The position numbers and the translations under genes are program-made. Shown here one piece after another: positions 18,135 through 26,607 of a stretch of 47,196 nt of DNA. Source of the DNA: UBA4660 sp002405435 (GTDB taxonomy: Bacteria; Bacteroidota; Bacteroidia; Flavobacteriales_D; Sanyastnellaceae); the NCBI GenBank assembly GCA_036747335.1, contig DAIOCL010000008.1, positions 1 through 47,196 on the forward strand, read 5' to 3'. Within the stretch, counting starts at the first letter, position 1; every line of letters starts with the position of its first letter. The notes below the pieces were generated by a model. The model searched no databases and was not told the origin of the DNA. It saw only the letters and a list, made by a program, of their open reading frames with translations.

Positions 18135-19946
18135 TCATCTATACCTTACCACCTTTCCACTCCTGAGGTCAGAGAAATAAGCGCGCATATCGCGTTTGAC
18201 TTCCGGTGCCATGATAAGCAAACCGATAATATTGGGGAAGGCCATGCCCAGGATCATCATGTCGGAAAAGTCCATGACGGCGCCCAGCCCCACCATCGCG
18301 CCCAGTGCGGTGCAGGTGAGGTAGATGACCTTGAATGTATTGGCCGACAGGGCCGATGTGCCAAAGAGATAGGTCCAGCTTTTGAGCCCATAATACCCCC
18401 AGGAGATGATGGTGGCATAGGCGAAGCAGAAAATGCAGATAAGCAATATCCATTTAAACCATGGAAACTGGGAGGTGAAGGCCGCATTGGTAAGGGCACT
18501 TCCACTCATGCCCTGCGGATCCTCTGCGTATCCGGTGAAGATGAGCAGCAGCGCCGTGATGGTACACACTACTACGGTATCGATAAAGGGTTCCATCAGC
18601 GCAATGATGCCTTCGCTGACCGGATAAGGCGTTTTTGAGGCGCTGTGCGCGATGCTCGCGCTTCCGTCGCCTGCGTCATTGCTGAATGCCGCCCGCTGAA
18701 ATCCGACCATCATCACCCCGACCAGACCTCCACGCAGGGCATCTCCGCCAAAGGCACCATTGAAAATGGAGGCCATTGCGTCTCCGATGTGGGTGATATT
18801 GGCTCCGATAATGATGAGGGCGAAAAGCAGGTACACCGCAACCATGAATGGGACGAGTTTTTCGGTGACTCCGGCAATGCTCCTGATGCCGCCCACCATC
18901 ACCAGTCCGGCGAGAATCGCAATGACTACACCTACGGCCAGCGCATATTCAGACAGGTAGGGAGCAACGCTCGATACCTGTGCCATGACCTGGTTGCTCT
19001 GAAACATATTGCCTCCGCCAATGGAGCCGCCCACACAGAGCACGGCGAATGCGACCGCCAGCACTTTTCCTGTTCCTTTCATATTGCGCAGGGCGAGTCC
19101 GCGGGAGAGGTAATACATAGGTCCACCATGCACCTCTCCCCTGCTGTCGATCACCCGGTATTTAACGCCGAGGGTACACTCAACAAATTTGGAAGACATA
19201 CCGAGGAACCCTGCCACAATCATCCAGAAAGTAGCACCGGGCCCGCCGATGGCTACGGCGAGCGCAACCCCGGCAATATTTCCCAGTCCGAGTGTTCCGC
19301 TTAAGGCAGCTGACAGGGCCTGAAAATGAGATACCTCACCCTCATCTTCTTCCCGGTCATACTTGCCCTGCATAAGGTGAATGGCGTGCCGGAATCCGCG
19401 GAAGTTGACAAAGCGCATGTAGACGGTGAAGAAGAGGGCTCCGGCAATCAGCCACAGCACAATGAACCGCACGGGCTTGACGATGGGATCTCCATTGGGA
19501 TGGTAGAGGGTATTGCCTGCCTGGTCACGTACGGTACCGTCTCTGATACCCATGGCGGCGAGAGGGTCCCAATACATCACAATAGCCAGTGCATCAACCA
19601 CGGGAACAAACAGCGCATTGATTTTTTCGGGAAAAGACTGCGCAGGCACTTCCAGTTGAACAACAGCGGAAGTGCTGTCATCACGCACCTCGACGGTGTA
19701 GCGCACACCCTCATCGAGCCCCTCCGCTACGGCAGCCTGCTGCGGCACACGCTGCAAACTCCACCGGTACTGAAGGGCACCCGTTTGGCCTGTTACAATG
19801 AGCTCTGCCCTGCCGTCCTGGATGGCTTCGGAAACATTTCCGGTGACCACCTGCACGGTAAGCTGGCCATAACCGAAGGGCGCGATACAGACACTGGCCA
19901 AAACCAGTGCAGCGGCTACAAGGTGCCGCGGGAGTCGAAATGTCAT
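18135..19946 (-). CDS. Sodium:alanine symporter (AGCS) with SprB-like N-terminal extension
   Basis: A 603-residue protein. Residues from about 140 onward are an alanine or glycine:cation symporter with about ten transmembrane helices and family motifs 'ALSGTLGLGNIAGVA', 'GGPGATFWM', 'GGPMYYL' and 'NDAGDGSASIAH'. It would import small neutral amino acids with sodium. Unusually, it begins with a signal peptide (MTFRLPRHLVAAALVLASVC, start 19946) followed by about 75 residues resembling one SprB repeat ('LQYRWSLQ', 'GVRYTVEVRDDSTSAV') before the first helix. It lies 95 bp after the PspC-like gene on the same strand. Confidence 0.93.
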   Translation of the reverse strand: MTFRLPRHLVAAALVLASVCIAPFGYGQLTVQVVTGNVSEAIQDGRAELIVTGQTGALQYRWSLQRVPQQAAVAEGLDEGVRYTVEVRDDSTSAVVQLEVPAQSFPEKINALFVPVVDALAIVMYWDPLAAMGIRDGTVRDQAGNTLYHPNGDPIVKPVRFIVLWLIAGALFFTVYMRFVNFRGFRHAIHLMQGKYDREEDEGEVSHFQALSAALSGTLGLGNIAGVALAVAIGGPGATFWMIVAGFLGMSSKFVECTLGVKYRVIDSRGEVHGGPMYYLSRGLALRNMKGTGKVLAVAFAVLCVGGSIGGGNMFQSNQVMAQVSSVAPYLSEYALAVGVVIAILAGLVMVGGIRSIAGVTEKLVPFMVAVYLLFALIIIGANITHIGDAMASIFNGAFGGDALRGGLVGVMMVGFQRAAFSNDAGDGSASIAHSASKTPYPVSEGIIALMEPFIDTVVVCTITALLLIFTGYAEDPQGMSGSALTNAAFTSQFPWFKWILLICIFCFAYATIISWGYYGLKSWTYLFGTSALSANTFKVIYLTCTALGAMVGLGAVMDFSDMMILGMAFPNIIGLLIMAPEVKRDMRAYFSDLRSGKVVRYR

Positions 19947-20041
19947 CGGACAAATATCGCTGACCTGCGGCATGATTAGGCCAACAGAGCTGCGTGCACG
20001 GGCATTGACGAAAAATTCAGGCAGGGCTGGCCGGCAGTTTT

Positions 20042-20275
20042 TTATTCCCACACGGTGCTTCTGCCGCGCCGGAAAAAGAAAATGTGGCGATTCTGTTTCC
20101 AGAAAAGCATCACCAGGTAGAAAAAGATGGGAGAGCCGAAGGTGAGAAAGGAGAGGTAGATAAACCACAGGCGAATCCGGTTGGCCCTAATGTTCATGTG
20201 CTGGCCCATCGAACTGCAGACCCCGAAAGTGCGTTGTTCAAAAAACGTAAGTATGCGTGTGGTTATCCCGTTCAT
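20042..20275 (-). CDS. PspC-domain small membrane protein
   Basis: A 77-residue protein with the PspC pattern 'RTFGVCSSMGQHMNIRANRIRLWFIYLSF', cited here in parts: GVCSSMGQHMNI, then RANRIRLWFIYLSFLTFG, and a transmembrane helix (about residues 36-60). It ends in a basic tail with Phe-Phe-Arg-Arg. PspC proteins are inner-membrane components related to phage-shock envelope stress responses; in Bacteroidota such single-domain forms are common and their role is unclear. It starts 4 bp after the DUF2851 stop, so the two are surely one operon. Confidence 0.8.
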   Translation of the reverse strand: MNGITTRILTFFEQRTFGVCSSMGQHMNIRANRIRLWFIYLSFLTFGSPIFFYLVMLFWKQNRHIFFFRRGRSTVWE

Positions 20276-20279
20276 AGCA

Positions 20280-21560
20280 TCAGTGCCGCAGGAGATGCAC
20301 CCCTATCTGGCAATTAAGGCATTTTTTTTCAGTACAATAATACTTGTAAAGCTGCAACAATGCCTGCGAGTCGACCGCATTTTTTACCACCACACCGCAC
20401 TTTTTCCACCGGTCTGTAATGGCATTGGCTTCAGGACCGCACGACTCCAGCAACTGCATGGCCTTGTCCCTGAGTGGCTCGCTGCGTTCGCGGCCGTAGG
20501 TAAACAGCGCAACCGAAACGGTGTTGATTAGCACATTCTCTCGGCTTTGCACTCCGGGTGAGCGGCCTCCCTGCAGGTCTGCCCTGGCGGCGGGCACGTC
20601 AAAACGGAAATGTTCTTTCCAGTACGGGTGGGTGCTGGCGGTGAACAGGTTATGGATGTCTTCTACACCGGCAGCCTCAATGATGGCCTGAAAAAGATGA
20701 TCATGCCTGCATAGCACGGCGGCCAGTTGGGCTATGCGCACCGTAGGAAAGTTGCCCGGTCTGATGCGTCCGAAATTCCAGGCTGACAGGGGCATCACCC
20801 TGAGGGCAAACTTAGCCTTCAGAAAGGCGAATTCTCTGGCCAACGCGGCCGGATAGTCATCGGCATAAGACTGTTCGAGGAAACCGGCCTGACCAAAGAG
20901 CAGGGCCTCTAGCTGAAAGGGATCACTCCGCAATTTACGGATGGTGGAAAGCGACACATAGCCGGCCAGCATTTCCATTGCTTCTGCATTGGCGGCAAAA
21001 CCGAAGTTTTTCGCGAGCAGCCGGAAAAAAGCCTCGTTCCAGTCGCCGCGGCACTGGTCGAGCAGAACGCGCATGCGGTTGCACTTTTGTTCAAGCCGTT
21101 CGACTGCCAGCCTTTCCTTCCACAGGTTCCACGTAAAAGCATCTACCCCAGCCATTCTCGCCTGGCAGGGTATCCACGTATTGGCTTGCAGCCATTGCTG
21201 CCAGCGCTCCAGTTGCCGGTCTATGATATAGGGGGCCATCACCAGCACGGGCAGGTCGCCTTCCCGGTACAGGTTGACCTCCCGGTCGTGGGTATATACC
21301 GCATGGAGAATTACATTTTTATAGTGCGGGTCATCGGTATGGCGGTGCGCGTGCCAGTCACCTGACTTCAGGTGAATTTCGACATGTCCGGCCCACAACT
21401 GACCACCGATGCGGAGCCTGGCATTGAGAAAATCGGGGCCACCGCCACGGTTATGGACACCGGGACTGATCACCGAGAGCTTTTCCCCGCCGGTGGTATA
21501 CAGTTCAGTCGAATTAAAAAGCCTGAACTTCCAGACATGGTGCAAAAAATCCTCCGTCAT
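20280..21560 (-). CDS. DUF2851 family protein
   Basis: A 426-residue cytoplasmic protein of the DUF2851 family, widespread in Bacteroidota. Recognisable parts are the start 'MTEDFLHHVWKFRLF', the block 'SPGVHNRGGGPDFLNARL', 'GHVEIHLKSGDWHAH' and 'NVILHAVYTHD' within the first 120 residues. These resemble a PD-(D/E)xK-like nuclease fold core, but this is inference. The end holds 'CGPEANAITDRWKKCG' and 'KKCLNCQIG', cysteines that could bind metal. Start 21560 is preferred over a GTG at 21584. Confidence 0.85.
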   Translation of the reverse strand: MTEDFLHHVWKFRLFNSTELYTTGGEKLSVISPGVHNRGGGPDFLNARLRIGGQLWAGHVEIHLKSGDWHAHRHTDDPHYKNVILHAVYTHDREVNLYREGDLPVLVMAPYIIDRQLERWQQWLQANTWIPCQARMAGVDAFTWNLWKERLAVERLEQKCNRMRVLLDQCRGDWNEAFFRLLAKNFGFAANAEAMEMLAGYVSLSTIRKLRSDPFQLEALLFGQAGFLEQSYADDYPAALAREFAFLKAKFALRVMPLSAWNFGRIRPGNFPTVRIAQLAAVLCRHDHLFQAIIEAAGVEDIHNLFTASTHPYWKEHFRFDVPAARADLQGGRSPGVQSRENVLINTVSVALFTYGRERSEPLRDKAMQLLESCGPEANAITDRWKKCGVVVKNAVDSQALLQLYKYYCTEKKCLNCQIGVHLLRH

Positions 21561-21655
21561 CGCCTTCCTCCCCGCAGCGGACACCCTTATTCACTGACCG
21601 ATTGTACCGGCCATCCGGTTTTGTTGATCGCGGTTAGCAATTTAACATCCGGTTC

Positions 21656-21687
21656 TTGTGGAAGTAGTGTTTCCTGTCCTTGATTTG
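21656..21687 (+). promoter_or_regulatory. Candidate promoter for the secreted serine protease
   Basis: TTG (21656-21658), a 21-bp spacer and TTGATTTG (21680-21687), one mismatch from TAnnTTTG, lie 53 bp upstream of the protease ATG. Confidence 0.35.
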
Positions 21688-21740
21688 TACGCAAATATGG
21701 TATTCCCCTGCAAGGGTATTATGCATTGATTCCTTCCAAT

Positions 21741-24005
21741 ATGAAGCAAATTTTTCTTTTCCTGCTGTGCCTCTCCCTGGGCGGAGGCCTGAGCGCCCAG
21801 CTCAACCATGGCGGTGTGCCGCTTAACTGGTCAGACAAGCGCCTTGATGGTGCGATTCCCTTTCTGGTAACACCTGCCCTGGACAGGGCGCTGATTGCGG
21901 CACAGGATGCGATTGGTGATCCGGTCAAAGAAGCGCCGTGGCGTTTTGGCATTGAAGTGCCGGTGCAGGCTGGATTGTCGGATGCCGGCACCTGGACATT
22001 ATACCCGGAGCAGAACCTGGCTGTCTGGATGCTGGGGATTGAATGCCCGGGCGCCACGGGCATCAGCCTTGAATTTTCTCATTTCCGGATACCCAAGGGC
22101 GGTAAGATGTATCTCTGGGATGCCGACCGACAGGTGTACCGCGGGGCCCTGACCCATCGCAACAACAAAGACCATCTGGGCATGTCGGTTGGCCTGATCA
22201 GCAGCGACCGAATCGTCATCGAATACCAGGTTCCCATAGATGCTTCAGACCGGGGGAATATTGAATTGGGCACGGTAGTGCATGCGTACCGCGGTCTGCG
22301 CTCGAAACTGAATGAACTGGAAGATACGGGTGACCGTGGTCCCTTCGGCAACAGCGGTGCCTGCAACATCAATGTGAATTGTCCGCAGGGAGATGACTGG
22401 CAGGTGGAAAAGCGCTCGGTGGCGCTGATCACTGATGGCGGCTGGGCGGTTTGTTCGGGCGCGCTGGTCAATAACACCAACAACGATGGCACACCCTATT
22501 TTCTCACCGCCAACCACTGCCTTGGAGGAGAATCAGGCTGGGTTTTTTATTTTAACCATGAAAGCGCCTCATGCTCGGGCAATACCGGACCGGTGGACGA
22601 CAGCATTTCGGGATCTGAACTGAAGGCGAGCAATGCGGGCAGCGATGTAGCCCTGTTATTGCTCGACGAAACACCGCCCGACAGCTGGAATGTGCAGTAT
22701 GCAGGCTGGGATGCTACCGACAGCGAATCAGCGGTAAGCAGTGCCACGGGTATTCATCATCCCTCGGGCGATGTGAAAAAAATATGCTTTGAAGAGGATG
22801 CCCCATATCATTCGTTTCAGGCCGGTGCCCAGGTGTGGTTTATCGACAACTGGGAAGAGGGCGTTACAGAGGGAGGCAGTTCGGGTTCTCCCCTTTTTAA
22901 TCAATCACACCGGATCATCGGACAACTCTATGGAGGGGCTTCTGCCTGCGCGGGTGCGGTGAACAACGGATTGTTTGACTATTACGGGCGGTTCGGAGTG
23001 AGCTGGGATGCCGGTTCGAGCGCCTCCACCCGTTTGAGCGATTGGCTGGCGCCTGGCAACCCGGGCATCACCGTGCTTGACGGCTGGCCTGAGGGCTTCA
23101 CTGCGCTCAGCTATGATGCGGGCATAACCGGCATTGAAGGAATCAGCCAGACCCTGTGCGGCTCATTGGCGTATCCGGTGCTGGTATTGCAAAACTTCGG
23201 TGTCAATACGCTTGTGTCTGCCAATATCCACTACTCACTCAACGGCGGTCCTGAGCAGGTGCTGGAATGGACCGGAAGCATTGCGCAATACAATGCTGAC
23301 ACGGTACAACTTCCTGCGCTGACCGCAGCCAACGGGAACAACACCCTCACCGTCTGGGTGACCGAACCCAACGGACAAAACGACCAGAATGCGGCCAATG
23401 ATGAGACCGCAGTGTTCTTTACTGCGTTTACAGGCGAGGTGTTGGGTTTTTCCCTGCAGTTGGTCACTGACGATTACCCGGAAGAAACGTCGTGGACCAT
23501 CACTGACGAAGACAATAACCTGCTCTATAGCGGAGGACCCTACACTGTCGGTTCCGAACTGCTGGTGCTCGACGCCTGTCTTCCCGTGGGCTGTTATGTT
23601 CTTACCATGAGTGATTCATACGGCGACGGACTGTGCTGCGACTGGGGCGATGGCAGCTATACCCTGTTAGACAGCGAAGGTGTTGTGCTGGCGGAGGGAG
23701 CGGAATTTACCTTCGCAGATAGCCAGGTATTTTGTTTGGAAATTCCGGCAGGGGTGGACGAAGTGCAGGGTATAGCCATAGCAGTATGGCCCAATCCGGC
23801 CAGCAGCGAAATTCGCTTCAGCGCCAAGGAATCTTCTGCGCTTGAAGTGCGTCTGTTTGATGCCTTTGGCCGGTTGGTGCTGCAACAGACCGGAGCCTCG
23901 GGCCAGTGCCGGCTGGATGCGGCTCAGTTGCCCGCGGGTATGTACTATGCGCGCTGCCTTAGCGAAGGCGTTAATTCCACATTGCCCGTGCAGGTCATCC
24001 ATTGA
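21741..24005 (+). CDS. Secreted trypsin-like (lysyl endopeptidase type) protease with T9SS domain
   Basis: A 754-residue secreted serine protease. ATG 21741 gives the signal peptide MKQIFLFLLCLSLGGGLSAQ. Residues about 25-200 are a propeptide, and the chymotrypsin-fold domain follows. The catalytic triad is visible: His259 in 'LTANHCLGG', Asp302 in 'GSDVALLLL' and Ser381 in 'TEGGSSGSPLF', arranged as in Achromobacter lysyl endopeptidase. Next come a beta domain (CARDB-like, 'VLQNFG', about 480-570), a 'DSYGDGLCCDWGDGSY' module, and a T9SS sorting domain beginning 'VWPNPASSEIRF'. It has a promoter-like site upstream and an intrinsic terminator downstream, so it is monocistronic. Confidence 0.93.
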   Translation: MKQIFLFLLCLSLGGGLSAQLNHGGVPLNWSDKRLDGAIPFLVTPALDRALIAAQDAIGDPVKEAPWRFGIEVPVQAGLSDAGTWTLYPEQNLAVWMLGIECPGATGISLEFSHFRIPKGGKMYLWDADRQVYRGALTHRNNKDHLGMSVGLISSDRIVIEYQVPIDASDRGNIELGTVVHAYRGLRSKLNELEDTGDRGPFGNSGACNINVNCPQGDDWQVEKRSVALITDGGWAVCSGALVNNTNNDGTPYFLTANHCLGGESGWVFYFNHESASCSGNTGPVDDSISGSELKASNAGSDVALLLLDETPPDSWNVQYAGWDATDSESAVSSATGIHHPSGDVKKICFEEDAPYHSFQAGAQVWFIDNWEEGVTEGGSSGSPLFNQSHRIIGQLYGGASACAGAVNNGLFDYYGRFGVSWDAGSSASTRLSDWLAPGNPGITVLDGWPEGFTALSYDAGITGIEGISQTLCGSLAYPVLVLQNFGVNTLVSANIHYSLNGGPEQVLEWTGSIAQYNADTVQLPALTAANGNNTLTVWVTEPNGQNDQNAANDETAVFFTAFTGEVLGFSLQLVTDDYPEETSWTITDEDNNLLYSGGPYTVGSELLVLDACLPVGCYVLTMSDSYGDGLCCDWGDGSYTLLDSEGVVLAEGAEFTFADSQVFCLEIPAGVDEVQGIAIAVWPNPASSEIRFSAKESSALEVRLFDAFGRLVLQQTGASGQCRLDAAQLPAGMYYARCLSEGVNSTLPVQVIH

Positions 24006-24024
24006 TTAAAAAGTAAATGTGAAT

Positions 24025-24054
24025 AAAAGGCTGCCTCCGTGCAGCCTTTTCTTT
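24025..24054 (+). terminator. Intrinsic terminator after the serine protease
   Basis: A 10-bp stem (AAAAGGCTGC at 24025-24034, GCAGCCTTTT at 24041-24050) with a 6-nt loop and a T-rich tail. Because the hairpin covers 24039, an upstream in-frame start for the next gene is unlikely. Confidence 0.85.
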
Positions 24055-24101
24055 GGTTGCACTGGGGTGTTGAAAGATACTTTTGGGCGCTTCTGATTGT
24101 G

Positions 24102-25241
24102 ATGTTGAACCTTTTACCGGAACTTTCTATTACCGAGCAGCTCATATTTGCTGCATTGGTCGTGTGTTGGCTGATTCAGCTGGTGTATTGGCTGTATTTT
24201 TTAGTACGTCCCGGTCGTCCGCAACTGCCGGTACCCGATCCTTCGCCCTGGCCACCGGTCAGTATCGTGATTTGTGCGCGCAACGAAGAACACAACCTGA
24301 TGGAGTACCTTCATCTGGTGATAGACCAGGACTATCCTAACTTCGAGGTGGTTGTGGTGAACGACAGCTCGTGGGATGACACGGGCACGATACTAAAGGC
24401 CTTCAAGCTGCAATACGACAGCAGGCTGCATCTGGTGAATCTTGACGAGGCCAAGCAGAGCATGGGCGGAAAAAAATTTGCACTGACCCTGGGCATAAAG
24501 GCGGCGAAGCATGAGCTGATTCTGCTCACGGATGCCGACTGCCGGCCGCGTTCGCGTCACTGGATCCGTGAAATGGTGCGGGTGAAGCAGGAGGGCAAGG
24601 AAATCGTGCTAGGCTTCAGTCCATACCGCAAGACGCGCGGCCTGCTCAACAAGCTGATCCGGTTTGATGCCTTCATGATTGCGCTGCAATACTTCGGTTT
24701 TGCCTCCCGGGGTAAGGCTTATATGGGTGTGGGCCGCAACCTGATGTACACGAAAGAGTTGTTTTTCAGGATAGGTGGATTTCGGACCCATTATACCCTT
24801 GCCAGCGGCGATGATGACCTGTTTGTGCAGGAAGCGGCACGGGGCCATAATGTGGCCTGGTCGCTCCATCCTGATGCGTTCACAGAATCGCCTGCCAAAC
24901 CCACCTGGGGGACTTGGTTCACGCAGAAAATGAGGCATTTCACCACCGCGCCGCGTTACAAGCGGGTGTTTCGGTGGTTGCTGGCACTGGGCCCCCTCAG
25001 TTACCTGCTGATGCTGGGCCTGGCCGTTTCCTGCTTTATAATGCACACCCTGGTGTTGGTGGTTGTGGGATTGTTGTTTGTCAGATGGGTGGTGCAATGG
25101 ACTATTTTGCACCGGGCTTCGCGGCAGTTGCAGCAACCGGATTTATGCTGGCCAGCACCTGTTTTGGAGTTACTGCTTACCTTCGTTCAGCTTTGGCTGT
25201 ACATCATGAACCTGATCGTTAAACCGCAAAAATGGAACTAA
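24102..25241 (+). CDS. Membrane glycosyltransferase family 2
   Basis: A 379-residue inner-membrane glycosyltransferase. A transmembrane helix (about 12-35) precedes a GT-A domain: 'VSIVICARNEEHNL', 'DQDYPNFEVVVVNDSSWDDT', the metal-binding 'LTDADCRP', and the acceptor motif 'SGDDDLFVQEA'. Two or three helices follow at the end. It would transfer a sugar from a nucleotide-sugar to an unidentified lipid or polysaccharide. ATG 24102 was chosen because the earlier frame start lies in the preceding terminator. The last codons overlap the sigma-factor gene by 10 bp. Confidence 0.9.
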   Translation: MLNLLPELSITEQLIFAALVVCWLIQLVYWLYFLVRPGRPQLPVPDPSPWPPVSIVICARNEEHNLMEYLHLVIDQDYPNFEVVVVNDSSWDDTGTILKAFKLQYDSRLHLVNLDEAKQSMGGKKFALTLGIKAAKHELILLTDADCRPRSRHWIREMVRVKQEGKEIVLGFSPYRKTRGLLNKLIRFDAFMIALQYFGFASRGKAYMGVGRNLMYTKELFFRIGGFRTHYTLASGDDDLFVQEAARGHNVAWSLHPDAFTESPAKPTWGTWFTQKMRHFTTAPRYKRVFRWLLALGPLSYLLMLGLAVSCFIMHTLVLVVVGLLFVRWVVQWTILHRASRQLQQPDLCWPAPVLELLLTFVQLWLYIMNLIVKPQKWN

Positions 25242-25840
25242 CACAGCATCTTTCGGAGAAAGGCCAGTATGATTACAAACTGGTGCAAAAGGCGCTGTCC
25301 ACCGGCGACCAGAAGGCCTATGCTGAATTGATGCAGCGTTACCGCGAGCCGATCTACTTCATGCTGCTCAAAATGGTCAACAACAAAGACGATGCGGAAG
25401 ATTTGACGATTGAGGCTTTCGGGAAGGCATTCAAACGGCTCGACCAGTACACGCCCCAGTTTGCCTTCAGCACCTGGTTATTTAAAATTGCTTCCAACAA
25501 CTGCATCGACTGGATCCGCAAAAAACGCATCCGCATGGTTTCGATTGATTCGGGCAGCATGACCCCTGAGGGTGAGACGATAGAAATCAGCGTACGTGAC
25601 TCTGTGCTGGATCCGGCAGAGGCCCTGCAGAAAGAAGAACGCATCTCTAAGATGCGCGACATTGTCGATAAACTGAAACCGCGTTACCGCAAACTTGTTG
25701 AGTTGCGTTATTTCGAGGAGCTGGCATACGAGGAGATCGCCGAACAGATGAATCTTCCGCTCGGCACGGTGAAGGCCCAGTTGTTCAGGGCCCGTGAGTT
25801 TTTGTTTCAGATGATGAAGAATACCCGCGAGTCTTTCTGA
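25232..25840 (+). CDS. ECF-type RNA polymerase sigma factor
   Basis: A 202-residue sigma-70 family factor. Region 2 spans about 25-95 ('AYAELMQRYREPIYFMLLKM', 'DAEDLTIEAFGKAF', 'FSTWLFKIASNNCIDWIRKK'), and region 4 spans about 145-195 ('RKLVELRYFEELAYEEIAEQ', 'PLGTVKAQLFRARE'). There is no region 1 or 3, as in ECF factors. No anti-sigma gene is adjacent. Its overlap with the glycosyltransferase and the 5-bp gap to rsmG indicate an operon; it resembles growth-linked ECF factors of Bacteroidota more than signal-dependent pairs, which is inference. Confidence 0.93.
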   Translation: MELTQHLSEKGQYDYKLVQKALSTGDQKAYAELMQRYREPIYFMLLKMVNNKDDAEDLTIEAFGKAFKRLDQYTPQFAFSTWLFKIASNNCIDWIRKKRIRMVSIDSGSMTPEGETIEISVRDSVLDPAEALQKEERISKMRDIVDKLKPRYRKLVELRYFEELAYEEIAEQMNLPLGTVKAQLFRAREFLFQMMKNTRESF

Positions 25841-25845
25841 TTCCG

Positions 25846-26502
25846 ATGGACGGGCTATCCACCGATTCCCGGCCGGATAATGCCGGGGCTATCCGTTCGG
25901 CCTTTCCGACAGCGACGGCTGCGCAACTATCCCTGTTTGACCAGCTGCGTCCCTTGTACGAAGAGTGGAATGCAAGGATCAACGTAATTTCCCGCAAGGA
26001 TCTTGACCATTTTTACGAGCGCCATGTGCTGCACAGCCTGGCCATTTACCGCTTCTGCAAGTTTCAGCCGGGCACGCGGGTGTTGGATATCGGCACGGGG
26101 GGAGGTTTTCCCGGCATACCGCTGGCCATCATGATGCCCGATGTGGAGTTTGTGCTGGTGGATTCAATTGCCAAAAAGATCAAGGTGGTACAGGCGGTCG
26201 CAGCGTCGCTGGCGCTGAAGAATGTACAGGCGCTGCAGTGCAGGGCGGAAACGCTCAACGCGACGTTTCACTTTGCAGTGAGCCGGGCGGTGGCTCCTTT
26301 GGATGAACTGGTGCGGTGGTGCAGTCCTCGCATCGACGAGAGATCATTCAATGCCATTCCCAACGGATTGATCTGTCTGAAGGGGGGTGACCTCGCGGCC
26401 GAATTGAAAACCTGCCGCGGCGCTACTGCCTTTCCCGTATCCGGCTGGTTTCCCCAACCCTTTTTCGCAGAAAAATCGGTGGTTTACGTGGCGTTGCGGT
26501 AG
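25846..26502 (+). CDS. rsmG: 16S rRNA (guanine527-N7)-methyltransferase RsmG
   Basis: A 218-residue SAM-dependent methyltransferase that forms m7G527 in 16S rRNA. Family signatures are 'LYEEWNARINVISRKD', 'FYERHVLHSLAI', the SAM-binding 'VLDIGTGGGFPGIPLAI', 'VDSIAKKIKVV', and 'AVSRAVAPLDEL'. Length is normal (about 205-220). It is the third gene of the glycosyltransferase-sigma factor-rsmG operon. Confidence 0.96.
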   Translation: MDGLSTDSRPDNAGAIRSAFPTATAAQLSLFDQLRPLYEEWNARINVISRKDLDHFYERHVLHSLAIYRFCKFQPGTRVLDIGTGGGFPGIPLAIMMPDVEFVLVDSIAKKIKVVQAVAASLALKNVQALQCRAETLNATFHFAVSRAVAPLDELVRWCSPRIDERSFNAIPNGLICLKGGDLAAELKTCRGATAFPVSGWFPQPFFAEKSVVYVALR

Positions 26503-26541
26503 TTGACCTCAGCGACATGACATGGCAGCATCGGCAATCGC

Positions 26542-26567
26542 CAAAGCCATAGGCATTGAAGGCTTTG
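26542..26567. other. Hairpin in the convergent rsmG/CotH gap
   Basis: Arms CAAAGCC (26542-26548) and GGCTTTG (26561-26567) flank a 12-nt loop. There is no T tract on either strand, so termination here would not be classical. Confidence 0.35.
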
Positions 26568-26607
26568 CTGTCGCTCCGCAGTCAAAAGTGCACCTGTATG
26601 AAGCGCA

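Noticed and set aside
18645..19304. 219-codon plus-strand frame inside the symporter gene
   Set aside because: It is antisense to well-matched transporter motifs and is His-rich, which is typical of shadow frames.
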